Source: Arcobacter siniprincipis
GTDB taxonomy: Bacteria > Campylobacterota > Campylobacteria > Campylobacterales > Arcobacteraceae
Direction of reading: 5' to 3'
Length of the DNA stretch: 64,000 bases
Assembly (NCBI RefSeq): GCF_048571125.1
Contig: NZ_CP182343.1
Location: 2,046,001 to 2,110,000, forward strand
Below the pieces are notes generated by a model. That model saw only the letters and a program-made list of their open reading frames with translations, was not told where the DNA came from and made no database searches. Positions within the stretch are counted from its first letter, which is position 1. Each line of letters begins with the position of its first letter. The translations under genes were made by a program, and so were the position numbers. Positions 44,354 through 53,867 of the stretch are shown here, in pieces.

Positions 44354-45154
44354 TTATAATACAGATATTATCATCTTAATACTCAAAATTACTGCCAATA
44401 CTCCAAAAACTTTTTTAAGCTTTTGGGTGGGAAGTATAGATGCATATTTTACACCTAAAGGAACAGTAAAAATACTACTAATTGCCACTATTATTACAGC
44501 TGGCATATAAATATAACCGATGATATAATTTTGTAAATCACTATTACCAAAACCATTGATTGCATAACCAATAGTACCAGATATGGCAATAGGAAAACCA
44601 ACAGCTGCTGAAGTACCAATAGCCCGCTTCATATCAAAGTTTTGATGTACCAAATAAGGAACAGTTAATGACCCTCCTCCAATTGAAACTAAGGCTGAAA
44701 TTGCTCCAATTAAAGTTCCAGTAAATATATTTCCTACTTTTCCATGTGGAGTTGGGTTTGATTCATAATGGGGTTTACTAAACATCTTAAAAGCGACATA
44801 ACTCATAAATACTCCAAAAAACAGTGCCAAATAAACACCTTTAAGATAAGAGGCTAAAAAAGTAGCACTAAATGTTCCTACCAAAACTCCTCCAGCTATT
44901 TTAAGAGCCATAGATGTTTCGATATTATCTTTTTTATAATGAGCACGCATACTTGAAAATGAGGTAAAAATAATTGTTGCCATTGAAGTTCCCAATGCCA
45001 AATGCATGATTTTTTCATGTTCAAACCCTTGCATGGCAAATAAAATAGTAAAAATAGGAACCATAATACCTCCACCACCAACACCTAATAATCCAGCTAA
45101 AAATCCAACTAATAGTCCTAAGGCAACATAATCAATTAAAAATATTACACTCAT
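44354..45154 (-). CDS. TauE/SafE family transporter
   Basis: A 266-residue, eight-helix protein with the paired TauE/SafE signatures LLVGFLAGLLGVGGGGIMVPI and IGAISALVSIGGGSLTVPYLV. The family exports sulfite, sulfoacetate or related sulfur anions in characterised cases; the substrate here is unknown. The DUF6622-like gene begins 10 bases after its stop codon, so they are likely an operon. Confidence 0.88.
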   Translation of the reverse strand: MSVIFLIDYVALGLLVGFLAGLLGVGGGGIMVPIFTILFAMQGFEHEKIMHLALGTSMATIIFTSFSSMRAHYKKDNIETSMALKIAGGVLVGTFSATFLASYLKGVYLALFFGVFMSYVAFKMFSKPHYESNPTPHGKVGNIFTGTLIGAISALVSIGGGSLTVPYLVHQNFDMKRAIGTSAAVGFPIAISGTIGYAINGFGNSDLQNYIIGYIYMPAVIIVAISSIFTVPLGVKYASILPTQKLKKVFGVLAVILSIKMIISVL

Positions 45155-45279
45155 ATTTTTCCTTATTTTTTATCATAATTTTATAATATATATACAAATT
45201 AATGTACAAGAAAAGTTACATTAGATATCGGAATTCTTGGGACACTAAAGTATAAGTCTACTTGGATTAAAAATTCCAC

Positions 45280-46278
45280 TTATAAATCTCCTCCATTACG
45301 AATACATCGAACATAATTATAAGCATTTTTTAAATCACTATATCCATCTCCATTATCAAAGTATATACTCCAAGCACGTTCACCGTTATTATTATTTGAA
45401 GTGATGCTCCAATACCAATTAGAACTGACATTTTTCAATTTATTTTTTTGAGTAGAAAGATATTTTAATTCGTCTTTTGTAGGTAATCTCCAATCTTTAA
45501 AATTAGCAAGAGTTAAATTTTTACAATAAGTTATAGCTGTATCACCAACTGTATTGAGATAGTTTTTAGCATCATAGTTTACTTTTGTTAACCATGGTTT
45601 TTTAGTTTCTAATACTGCATTATTATCTTGCCACATTAATTTTTGTTTTTTATCTATATAAATACTCTCTTTCCTCTGTCTTTCTATTCTTTCTCTTTGA
45701 AGCTTCTCTCTTTTTATTCTTTCTTTTTCCAATTTTTCTTTGGCTATTTTATCTTTTTGAGCCTCAATATCAAAATCTAAAATAATCTCTTCTTTTACAT
45801 CTTTATGTATTTCAATTTTTATACTTTTATCTAAAAAGTTATCAGCACTTATATCAACTTTATAAATTCCACTGGGAACTCTAATATTAGATTCATATTC
45901 TTTACCATTTAAGAGTATTTTTGCCTTAGGTACATTAACAATTAGTGTTATGAAATATGTTGGTTCTGTTTCTATCTCATCTAGAGTAACCCACACATCA
46001 CTTTTTAGATTATTATTCTTTGTTTTAGCAAGTCGAGCATAATTCTCTTTAATATCAACAATATCATACTCTTCTGCTCTTTTTAGGACTTGTAAAACTT
46101 TTTTATCTTTTCCATAATCATCATAAGCATTTACATCGTCTTTTATATAGATTTTTTTAGTAATATTATATTTATTTAACATAACTTGTAACTCTTTTTG
46201 ATGAGGCAAACAAGCACTCATAATAAACATCATAAAAATAGATAAAAAGAGTTGCACAATATTTTTTCTTTCTTTCAC
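45280..46278 (-). CDS. PEGA/DUF1566 lipoprotein
   Basis: The frame opens at ATG 46296, but GGAG precedes GTG at 46278, which gives a typical lipoprotein signal (FLSIFMMFIMSAC). An SH3-like segment follows (YDIVDIKENYARLAKT...DVWVTLDE), then a PEGA domain (KILLNGKEYESNIRVPSGIYKVDI). A Lys/Arg/Glu-rich linker and a C-terminal DUF1566 (Lcl) domain complete it: KLMWQDNNAVLETKKPW, CKNLTLANFKDWRLPTKDELKYL and AYNYVRCIRN. It is anchored in a membrane and probably binds surface carbohydrate. The exact role is unknown. Residue numbers shift by six with the start choice. Confidence 0.78.
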   Translation of the reverse strand: MKERKNIVQLFLSIFMMFIMSACLPHQKELQVMLNKYNITKKIYIKDDVNAYDDYGKDKKVLQVLKRAEEYDIVDIKENYARLAKTKNNNLKSDVWVTLDEIETEPTYFITLIVNVPKAKILLNGKEYESNIRVPSGIYKVDISADNFLDKSIKIEIHKDVKEEIILDFDIEAQKDKIAKEKLEKERIKREKLQRERIERQRKESIYIDKKQKLMWQDNNAVLETKKPWLTKVNYDAKNYLNTVGDTAITYCKNLTLANFKDWRLPTKDELKYLSTQKNKLKNVSSNWYWSITSNNNNGERAWSIYFDNGDGYSDLKNAYNYVRCIRNGGDL

Positions 46279-46460
46279 AATAAAATCTCCATTCACATTT
46301 TCAACATTATAAATTTTTAAAAGATTAAGTTCGAAATTATAGCAGATATAAATTAATCAGCTATTATTGCATATCAGATTCATAAGCTAATAAGTAGCAA
46401 TATTTTTATACAATTCTTATCTTATAAAAGCTATCAATTATCATAATACAAAGGATAAAT

Positions 46461-48986
46461 TTGAGATATATTATATTTAGTATTATCATTGCAGTCTTAT
46501 TTCAAATATTTTTTTGGATTTCGCATAATACTTTAGTCTCACTAATTGAATCACCATCAAAAAAAGTTGAATCACTCTCGTACACCCCATACTATGGTTA
46601 TGAAAAAAAAGTTTTATCACCTAAACAAATAGAAAATGATTTAAATATATTAGCCCCCATTACAAAAAAAATCCGAACTTACTCTTCAATAGATGCAGAG
46701 ATTATTTTAGAAGCCACAGCGCAAACAATAATACCTATTGATTTAGGTATTTGGTTAAGTGGTGATTTTAAGCAAAATGACATAGAAATTCAAAAAGCTT
46801 TAAAGTTACTCAAAAAATACCCAGATAGAATTGAAAATATTATTGTTGGAAATGAAGTTCTACTAAGAAAAGACTTAAATAAACATGAACTCTTTGCCTA
46901 TATTGACTACATGAAAGAGTTTACTGATAAACCAATCACTAGTGCTGAGACTTGGGATATTTGGGAAAAAACTCAAGATTTATCTAATCATGTTGATTTT
47001 ATAACTATACATATCTTGCCATATTGGGAAGAAGTACCTATAAAGAAATTTACAAGTTTTGTTATGGACAGATACAATAAAATTCAAAATCTTTTTCCAA
47101 ATAAAAAAATATATATTGGAGAGATAGGTTGGCCAAGTAATGGTTATAATAATGTTAATGCTGTACCTAATTTAAAAAATCAAGCGACAGCAATAAGAGA
47201 ATTTATAAATCTTGCTAAAAACAATGCTTGGTCTTATAATATTATTGAAGCCTTTGATCAGCCTTGGAAAGGTTATGCAGAGGGAAATATAGGACAATAT
47301 TGGGGGATATTTGATGCAGATAGAAATTTAAAATTTAAATTAGTCGGGGATATAGAATTAAATCAATTTTGGTTTTATCAAATGATTGCTGCAATTATAA
47401 TAGGGTCTTTATTAACAATTTTAGGACTAAGAAATAAAAAGTTAAATATGTATCATGCTTTAGCTTATGCCATTGTAGCTCAAGGCATGGCAGTGGGTAT
47501 TGTGATGGCATTTATGTATCCTTTCATCAATTATATGAATTTTGGGATGTGGGGAATGTGGGGAATAGGAACATTCTTAATGATACCTCTTGTCATTATG
47601 ACCCTTACAAAAGCAAATGAACTATTTAAATCTTCAATTGGGACAGCTCCTACAAGACTACTTCCCCTTAATTTAACATCTGATAATATCCCTTTTGTTT
47701 CTATTCATGTACCAGCATATAAAGAGCAACCTCATGCCTTAGCTGAAACTTTACAAGCTCTATCTAAGCTACAATATCCAAACTATGAAGTTCTCGTAAT
47801 AATTAATAATACACCAGAAGAGTTTTATTGGAAACCAATTGAAAAACTATGTAAAGAGTTAGGTCATAAATTTATATTTATGAACATAACTTGTACAGGC
47901 TTTAAAGCTGGGGCATTAAATAAAGCCTTAGAACAAACAAACAAAGAGGCTGAAATCATAGCAGTAATCGATGCAGATTATGTGGTTGAACCTGCTTGGC
48001 TAGTTGATTTAGTTCCTTTATTTGATGATCCTAAGGTTGCAATTGTACAAGCCCCACAAGATCATAGAGATGGGGATGAATCCATAATAAAAACCGCAAT
48101 GAATGAAGAATATGCAGGTTTCTTTGATATTGGAATGATTGATAGAAATGAAGAAAATGCCATAGTTGTACATGGAACAATGGTTATGGTTAGATTAAGT
48201 GCAATGCTAGAAGTTGGTGGATGGGGAACAGATACCATCGTAGAAGATAGTGAACTTGGGCTTAGGTTATTTGAAGCAGGTTATATAGCACACTATACAA
48301 ATAAAAGATATGGTTATGGTCTTCTTCCTGATACTTTTGAAGCATTTAAAACTCAAAGACATCGATGGGCTTATGGAGCTATACAAATTCTAAAAAAACA
48401 TTGGAGAGAGTTTAAACCTTCATCTAATAAATTAAGTTCCAGTCAAAAGAAAAAGTTTATTACCGGATGGATTTTTTGGCTAAGTGATGCCATGGGACCA
48501 ATAATGGCTATTATGAATCTTATTTGGGTTCCTGTTATTGTTTTTGTTGGTGTTACAATTCCTACTATTCCACTAACAGTTCCAATTATTACTGCATTTT
48601 TAGTAAATGTTTTACATACTTTTATTTTATATAGGATCAAAGTAAAAGCTAGTTTTAAAGAGACTTTCTTAAGTTCTATTGCCTCTATGAGTCTACAACT
48701 TATTATTTTTAAAGCAGTTTGGGATGGATTTGTAAAAGATGGGTTGCCTTTTAAAAGAACACAAAAAGGTGGAAAAGTTAAAAAGAGTGATAACCCAATA
48801 ATATATGAAACTATTTTATGTTTATTATTACTAATCTCTTTTTTCACACTAATTTATATAAATAAAACAAGAATAATAGAAATATATGTATTTGCAATAA
48901 CTATATTTATTCAAAGTATCCCCTATATCTCAGCAATTATTATGAGATATTTAGAATTATACTCTATAAAAAACCAGAAAAATTAG
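46461..48986 (+). CDS. GH17-GT2 fusion, beta-glucan synthase/remodelling enzyme
   Basis: An 841-residue membrane enzyme. After an N-terminal helix comes a GH17 (beta-1,3-glucanase fold) domain (about 40-300) with acid/base E132 in VGNEVLL and nucleophile E221 in YIGEIGWPS. Membrane helices (about 305-385) precede a GT2 cellulose-synthase-like domain with AYKEQ, DAD (504-506), VEDSELG (E595-D596) and QRHRW (632-636). More helices end the chain. NdvB-type proteins of proteobacteria have this order and make or rearrange periplasmic beta-glucans. TTG start with AAAGGATAAAT upstream. Confidence 0.88.
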   Translation: MRYIIFSIIIAVLFQIFFWISHNTLVSLIESPSKKVESLSYTPYYGYEKKVLSPKQIENDLNILAPITKKIRTYSSIDAEIILEATAQTIIPIDLGIWLSGDFKQNDIEIQKALKLLKKYPDRIENIIVGNEVLLRKDLNKHELFAYIDYMKEFTDKPITSAETWDIWEKTQDLSNHVDFITIHILPYWEEVPIKKFTSFVMDRYNKIQNLFPNKKIYIGEIGWPSNGYNNVNAVPNLKNQATAIREFINLAKNNAWSYNIIEAFDQPWKGYAEGNIGQYWGIFDADRNLKFKLVGDIELNQFWFYQMIAAIIIGSLLTILGLRNKKLNMYHALAYAIVAQGMAVGIVMAFMYPFINYMNFGMWGMWGIGTFLMIPLVIMTLTKANELFKSSIGTAPTRLLPLNLTSDNIPFVSIHVPAYKEQPHALAETLQALSKLQYPNYEVLVIINNTPEEFYWKPIEKLCKELGHKFIFMNITCTGFKAGALNKALEQTNKEAEIIAVIDADYVVEPAWLVDLVPLFDDPKVAIVQAPQDHRDGDESIIKTAMNEEYAGFFDIGMIDRNEENAIVVHGTMVMVRLSAMLEVGGWGTDTIVEDSELGLRLFEAGYIAHYTNKRYGYGLLPDTFEAFKTQRHRWAYGAIQILKKHWREFKPSSNKLSSSQKKKFITGWIFWLSDAMGPIMAIMNLIWVPVIVFVGVTIPTIPLTVPIITAFLVNVLHTFILYRIKVKASFKETFLSSIASMSLQLIIFKAVWDGFVKDGLPFKRTQKGGKVKKSDNPIIYETILCLLLLISFFTLIYINKTRIIEIYVFAITIFIQSIPYISAIIMRYLELYSIKNQKN

Positions 48987-48994
48987 TTATTATT

Positions 48995-49342
48995 TTATTC
49001 ACCATTTAAAACAGACAGAACTGTTGCTCTTGAAGTACCTAGTTCTGTTGTTATCTTTGATATATTTATATCACCATTTTCATTGTAATACTCTTCATCA
49101 TCTAGCATTTTTAATATAGCATCTTTTTTATCAAGTATCTCTTGAGATGTTTGCCTAGTTTGAAAAGTAAAATCTTCTTCCCTCATAGTTTGAAGTGCTT
49201 CTAAATCTTTTTTTATAGTTGGAACTGTAACTTTTAACTCTTTTGCTAAATCTTTTGGGTCTTCAATACCACGCAAAATCAAATCTCTTAAAGCTATTCT
49301 TCTAGTTTTTATTTTACGCCTACGATGATAAGATATTTTCAT
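48995..49342 (-). CDS. Small DNA-binding-like protein with two helix-turn-helices
   Basis: 115 residues. A basic N-terminus (MKISYHRRRKIKTRR) is followed by a helix-turn-helix (DPKDLAKELKVTVPTIKKDLEAL) and a second one at the C-terminus (NISKITTELGTSRATVLSVL). It is probably a transcriptional regulator. The ATG lies two bases after the stop of the upstream gene (TAG-TT-ATG), so they are cotranslated. Ligand and targets are unknown. Confidence 0.62.
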   Translation of the reverse strand: MKISYHRRRKIKTRRIALRDLILRGIEDPKDLAKELKVTVPTIKKDLEALQTMREEDFTFQTRQTSQEILDKKDAILKMLDDEEYYNENGDINISKITTELGTSRATVLSVLNGE

Positions 49343-49344
49343 AA

Positions 49345-49734
49345 CTATTCTTCAAAATTAGCAAAAGCACTTTCAACATTTGGAATACTTTTATAGCTAG
49401 TTTTAGTTAGTTTTACCTTTCCTGTTTTTATATCACACACTGCAAGTCTAAAGCTAGCTCCAATAGATGGCTCGATAACGCAAACTATTTTGCCATCTAT
49501 TTCTCTTGTTGTATAAATAGTACCTTGAAGAGAATTAAAAAAATATTTTGGATAAGTTAATGGTGTTATTTCAACAATATCTATAGCTTCCCTATTTTCA
49601 AGAGTTTCTAATATAATCATGGCATCATCATAATTATCAAAATGAATACACCAATCATCAAATCTCTTATTAAAATTTTCTAAATCCTCGTCTAGAAATC
49701 CACCAGCTAAAGATTGTAAAGCAAATATAGACAC
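49345..49734 (-). CDS. Hypothetical protein coupled to the HTH gene
   Basis: Not recognised. The frame opens with GTG at 49743, but AAGG lies eight bases before GTG 49734, giving MSIFALQSLAGGFLDED... Features are acidic residues, FDDWCIHFDNYDDAMIILETLENRE, and a beta-rich second half (GTIYTTREIDGKIVCVIEP). The short N-terminal hydrophobic stretch is not a convincing signal peptide. Forms an operon with the downstream HTH gene. Confidence 0.55.
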   Translation of the reverse strand: MSIFALQSLAGGFLDEDLENFNKRFDDWCIHFDNYDDAMIILETLENREAIDIVEITPLTYPKYFFNSLQGTIYTTREIDGKIVCVIEPSIGASFRLAVCDIKTGKVKLTKTSYKSIPNVESAFANFEE

Positions 49735-49827
49735 AAAACACACCTTAAATATATAAATTAAAAACTAATTTTAGCATTTTAACTTTAAATATAAAAATAG
49801 TTAAGTGTCCTAATATCAAAATTATAA

Positions 49828-50175
49828 TTAAACCTTTAGAAGAGAACTCCATGTTCCTGCATTGTGAATATTTTCAAATCCTTCTGCCACTAAAGTACGC
49901 TTTGCTAGTGCACTTCTACTACCACTAGCACAACAAAGTATTATGGGCTTAGTATTATCTAACTCTTTTATTCTATTTTTAAGTGAATCCAAGGGAATAT
50001 TTATACTTCCATCTTTGTGAGCCAAGACATATTCTTCTACACTTCTAACATCAACAATTTGACCACCTTGAGAAAGTAAAGATGGAACAAGTTTTAAGAC
50101 CTTATATTGACTATACTTTTTATAAGCTATAAAAACTAATATTGCAATAAATGCATAAATTATATTTTCGTTCAA
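49828..50175 (-). CDS. Membrane-anchored rhodanese domain protein
   Basis: 115 residues: a membrane anchor (IIYAFIAILVFIAYKKY) and a rhodanese domain with VDVRSVEEYVLAHKDGSINIPLD and the active loop CCASGSRSAL (catalytic Cys in LCCASGSRS). It transfers sulfane sulfur; the domain faces one side of the inner membrane. It appears to be a monocistronic unit upstream of the DUF1853 gene on the opposite end. Confidence 0.85.
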   Translation of the reverse strand: MNENIIYAFIAILVFIAYKKYSQYKVLKLVPSLLSQGGQIVDVRSVEEYVLAHKDGSINIPLDSLKNRIKELDNTKPIILCCASGSRSALAKRTLVAEGFENIHNAGTWSSLLKV

Positions 50176-50201
50176 AACTATCCTTTAAATATTAAGATTT
50201 A

Positions 50202-51014
50202 TTACCACCAAGTAACAAAAAAACTTTGACTTTTATTTTTTCTATCTTTTAACCAAACAAGAGAAGATTTTTTATAACTTAATAAGAGTTCAATTTCACT
50301 TATCACTTCATCAAAACTTTTCCATATTTGGTTTGAGCTACAATCACTAACCCAATCATTTCTTGAAGGTAAAAAGTATTCAAACTCTCTAAAATGTTTT
50401 TGATTTACAAACTCTTTATAGTCTATATAAAAACCTTTTATACAAGCGTTATTTACAATAGGTATCTCTTTACCTAACAAGTTTAGAGGAACATAAATAT
50501 TTCCTTTGAAACAAACCTTTTGTTCGATATTATTTATATCTATTTTATCTAAGTACTTTCTAGTCTCATTTTTATATAACAAAGGAAGTTGCTTGTTTTT
50601 TAGCTTTTTTATTTTCTTTGAAAAAGAATCATCTCTATTTGGACCAATAACCCTATCAATCTCATTTTTAAAAGAAGTATCATACAAATAATATTTATAA
50701 ATATGCTCTATGTGCAAATATTTCTGATTTATTTTATCATAGATTAAAAAATCTAACTCCCCTAGTGTTTCTTTATCATGGATGATTTGAATATTAGATT
50801 TTATCAATTCATAATTTGCCGATTGCTTTATATAAAATTCAAAAAAACGCTCTATTCTTTTGCCTAAAGGAAGTTTTTCAGTAATATTCAGTTTGCTAAA
50901 ATCAAACTCATTTATTTCATTTATATCTAGTTCTATTTGAGCTAAACCATAGAGTTCTTTGAATAAAGAAGGTGTGTTCATAAAGCCTAAAAATTGAGTT
51001 TTTAAATTATTCAT
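50202..51014 (-). CDS. DUF1853 family protein
   Basis: A 270-residue protein with the DUF1853 signatures LGELDFLIYDKINQKYLHIEHIYKYYLYD, GPNRDDSFSKKIKKLKNKQLPLL and the C-terminal WLKDRKNKSQSFFVTWW. The E-x-D plus HIE arrangement resembles nuclease-like folds, but no activity has been shown for the family. AAGGATAG precedes the rhodanese gene, so the two may be separate units. Confidence 0.75.
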   Translation of the reverse strand: MNNLKTQFLGFMNTPSLFKELYGLAQIELDINEINEFDFSKLNITEKLPLGKRIERFFEFYIKQSANYELIKSNIQIIHDKETLGELDFLIYDKINQKYLHIEHIYKYYLYDTSFKNEIDRVIGPNRDDSFSKKIKKLKNKQLPLLYKNETRKYLDKIDINNIEQKVCFKGNIYVPLNLLGKEIPIVNNACIKGFYIDYKEFVNQKHFREFEYFLPSRNDWVSDCSSNQIWKSFDEVISEIELLLSYKKSSLVWLKDRKNKSQSFFVTWW

Positions 51015-51088
51015 TTAATATGATACTAAAAATAGTATAAATAGGAAGAAAAGTTTCTTCTTGACTTTTTTATACATAAAATTAAGAA

Positions 51089-51155
51089 TCAGGTGAAAAT
51101 AACAACCTTAACTATTTCGCTTTTTTATCTACACTGAGTTGTCTTTATCACCTGA
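51089..51155. repeat. Long inverted repeat upstream/downstream of chemoreceptor gene
   Basis: Two 18-base arms (51089-51106 and 51138-51155), TCAGGTGAAAATAACAAC and GTTGTCTTTATCACCTGA, pair at 15 of 18 positions around a 31-base loop. The right arm plus following bases (TTATCACCTG..CTATTTTC) recurs at 53840-53860. It lies between the DUF1853 and chemoreceptor genes and resembles REP-type palindromes associated with RAYT transposases. Confidence 0.55.
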
Positions 51156-51182
51156 CTTCTATTTTCGTCTTTATTTTACTAA

Positions 51183-53447
51183 TTAAATATCATCTTTCCC
51201 AATAAACTCTTTTTCATCTACATTTTTTACAATCACTTTAGCTATCTCATCTGTTTCATCTGCAACAGTTTTTGTTTGATTTGAAATATTAGCATTTTCT
51301 TGAGTTTTACCATCTAATGAATTGACTGCATCATTAATTTGTTCAATTCCTGATTGTTGTTCTTTTGTTGCAACTTCTACTTCTGAAATAAGCTCAATGG
51401 TTTTTAAAATATTTCCATTTAAACCTTGGTAACCATCTATCATCCTTGTAGCAATCTGTTTTCCATTGTTTGCTTTATTTATTGCAGACTCAACTAAAGA
51501 TTTAATTTCATTTGCAGATTCAGCACTTCTTGAAGCTAAATTTCTTACTTCTTGTGCGACAACTGCAAATCCTTTTCCAGCTTCACCTGCTGTTGCTGCT
51601 TCAACTGCTGCATTTAAAGATAATATATTTGTTTGAAATGCAATTTGATCAATTATAGAAATAGCCTCACTAATAGCAGAAACTTGATTGTCAATTTCAT
51701 TCATTGAAGTAACTGTTTCTTCGGCTAAACTTTTACCTTCATTTGCAGATGTAGTTAATTCTTTAGCATAATCTGCCATCTTTACAACGTTTGTAGTATT
51801 TTGTTTGATATTACAGGTAATCTCTTCTAAAGAAGCTGCCGTTTCTTCCAAAGAAGCTGCAGAAGTATTTGAATTTGTATTTAAAACATTTACATTTTCA
51901 AGTAGTACTTTACTACTTTGGGCAAGAATTAAACCTGTTTTTTTATTTTCAACAAGCATTTCATTTATTATATTTGCAAAATTATTTAATCCTTTCTCTA
52001 CTTTTCCTGTATCATTTTGAATTCTATGTCTAAAATCTAAATTTTGATATGAGTTAAGTGCATCTAATATTTTATTTAAATCATCACTAATATTTATAGA
52101 CATAATTTCAAGCATTTCATTAATAATGACTTTAAGCTCATTTAAACTTTCATCTTTTGAGTTTTTAGTAATAGTTTGTTTAATTCTACCCTCTTTTACA
52201 TGCTCAACAACATCTTTAACTTCATCAATTAAAGCAATATCTTCATCTAGTTTAATTTTAATAATTGATATATTATCATTAATCTGTTTCGACATGACAC
52301 CAAATTCATCATTAGAATTGATTTTAATTTGTTCAGTTGATGATGTTTCTTTATTTAAATAGCTAAAAAAAGAAGTTAATCCATTTGTGATATTTTTTAA
52401 ATTTCTATCTAAAACTCTTGTATTAAAAGCAATAACAATACCAATTAAAATAAAACTAATAATGCCTGAAATGATTGAAAACCATTTAATATAAATAGTA
52501 TTTTCTAGATATTCTTCAATAGGAACAGATATAATTAAACCCCAGAAAACACCAGTTTTTTCAATTTGAAAAGGAATTACAACAAACTCAGACATAAGAC
52601 CATTTCGCTCATCTATTCCTTTATAAAATAGCTTTTTATTTTCACGTAGTTTTTTAGGTAAATCAAGAAAAAATTTATTTTTTGAAATCTCATTTATATT
52701 TCTACTTAAAAATTTTAAATCTGGATATCCAACAATTGTACCCTCTTGTGTAATTAAACTTGCATAACCATTTTCAAATATTTTAAGGTCTCTTATTCTC
52801 TCAGACATTTTCTTTAAAGCTATATCAACTCCAACAGTACCAATAAATTCACCTTTATAATATACTGGATGCGCGGCAGCTGTTATCAATGTTTGAACGC
52901 CATTTATTGGATAAAAATATGGTTTAGTGACAAACTCTTTTCCAGATTCTCTTGGTCCATCTACCCATGGTCTATCTGGATAGTTTTCATCTGCACCAGG
53001 AAGTACACTTATCTTACCATCTACATTCACAATAAAAGGTGCAAATCTTCCATCTTTATCATGTCCATCTATATTTGCTAATGTTGGATCTGTTTTAAAT
53101 AATATTCCCCCATTTATTTCTACCCATAATCCAAATACTTCAGTATTTTTCAAAAGTATGTTTTTCATTACTTCTCTAATATCTTCTTTTTTAAGATCTT
53201 GCTTATTTTTCAATGCAACTTCAAAAGTTGAAGCAAACCCACGAGAAATAACAACAGCTTTATTTAATAAATCTTTTGATTTTTGAACATTAATATCTGC
53301 AATGCTATCCATATATAACTCAGCAGTATTTTTACTATTTTTAAACGACTTATCTTGTATTAAATATGTAGAAATCGTTGATGAAACTAAAACTACTCCC
53401 ATAATACTCAAAAATAAACGTTTTGAAAAACTTAGACCCTTCTTCAT
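51183..53447 (-). CDS. Methyl-accepting chemotaxis protein with Cache sensor
   Basis: A 754-residue chemoreceptor; ATG 53447 with AAGAGGA upstream is preferred over the ATG nine codons earlier. A signal-anchor helix, then a periplasmic dCache domain (about 40-300; PDRPWVDGPRESGKEFVTKPYFYPINGVQTLITAA..., GTVGVDIALKKM) precede a second helix. HAMP-like and coiled-coil regions follow, then the MCP signalling tip IDQIAFQTNILSLNAAVEAATAGEAGKGFAVVAQEVRNLASRSA. It directs motility in response to a small molecule, probably an amino or organic acid. Confidence 0.92.
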   Translation of the reverse strand: MKKGLSFSKRLFLSIMGVVLVSSTISTYLIQDKSFKNSKNTAELYMDSIADINVQKSKDLLNKAVVISRGFASTFEVALKNKQDLKKEDIREVMKNILLKNTEVFGLWVEINGGILFKTDPTLANIDGHDKDGRFAPFIVNVDGKISVLPGADENYPDRPWVDGPRESGKEFVTKPYFYPINGVQTLITAAAHPVYYKGEFIGTVGVDIALKKMSERIRDLKIFENGYASLITQEGTIVGYPDLKFLSRNINEISKNKFFLDLPKKLRENKKLFYKGIDERNGLMSEFVVIPFQIEKTGVFWGLIISVPIEEYLENTIYIKWFSIISGIISFILIGIVIAFNTRVLDRNLKNITNGLTSFFSYLNKETSSTEQIKINSNDEFGVMSKQINDNISIIKIKLDEDIALIDEVKDVVEHVKEGRIKQTITKNSKDESLNELKVIINEMLEIMSINISDDLNKILDALNSYQNLDFRHRIQNDTGKVEKGLNNFANIINEMLVENKKTGLILAQSSKVLLENVNVLNTNSNTSAASLEETAASLEEITCNIKQNTTNVVKMADYAKELTTSANEGKSLAEETVTSMNEIDNQVSAISEAISIIDQIAFQTNILSLNAAVEAATAGEAGKGFAVVAQEVRNLASRSAESANEIKSLVESAINKANNGKQIATRMIDGYQGLNGNILKTIELISEVEVATKEQQSGIEQINDAVNSLDGKTQENANISNQTKTVADETDEIAKVIVKNVDEKEFIGKDDI

Positions 53448-53867
53448 TTTAATCCTCTTATTTATAAAAATCATATTTTATTTACTATATTGTAAATTTT
53501 AAATATTATAAAATACAACTTAGTAAAAATAGTAATATTATAAAACTATATCTATAGTTTACTTAATTATTATATATTTATATTATATTATAAATTTAAG
53601 CCTATTATAAAGGATAATCCAACAAAAATAAAATTATTTTATTAGAATTAATCTTCTTTTTTAAAATATTTAACAAATTTTTTTGTCTTTTAAATAAAGA
53701 AATAAGTAACTTTTTTATCTATGTAAAAATCAGAAAGTGGAAATTCAACCTTTGAGGTGTAGTTTTTAATATGAGATTAAGTGAATTTTAAAATTCTTTA
53801 CTTAATTATATATCCTGTCTCAGAATTTCAGAGTTAGCGTTATCACCTGCCCCTATTTTCAGAATTT
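53448..53867. other. Intergenic stretch with repeat debris
   Basis: About 420 bases without a gene. The right half carries a dispersed repeat (see entry at 53771-53850). The rest is very AT-rich with no convincing promoter, hairpin or ORF. Confidence 0.6.
53771..53850 (+). repeat. Dispersed repeat, copy 1
   Basis: ATGAGATTAAGTGAA (53771-53785), then ACTTAATTATATATCCTGTC and AGAATTT, ending with GTTAGCGTTATCACCTGCC. The same block order occurs at 57489-57559 and, inverted, at 58371-58396. The 'TATCCTGTC(C)C..GAATTT' core is also at 54919-54939, next to the transposase remnant. Confidence 0.6.
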
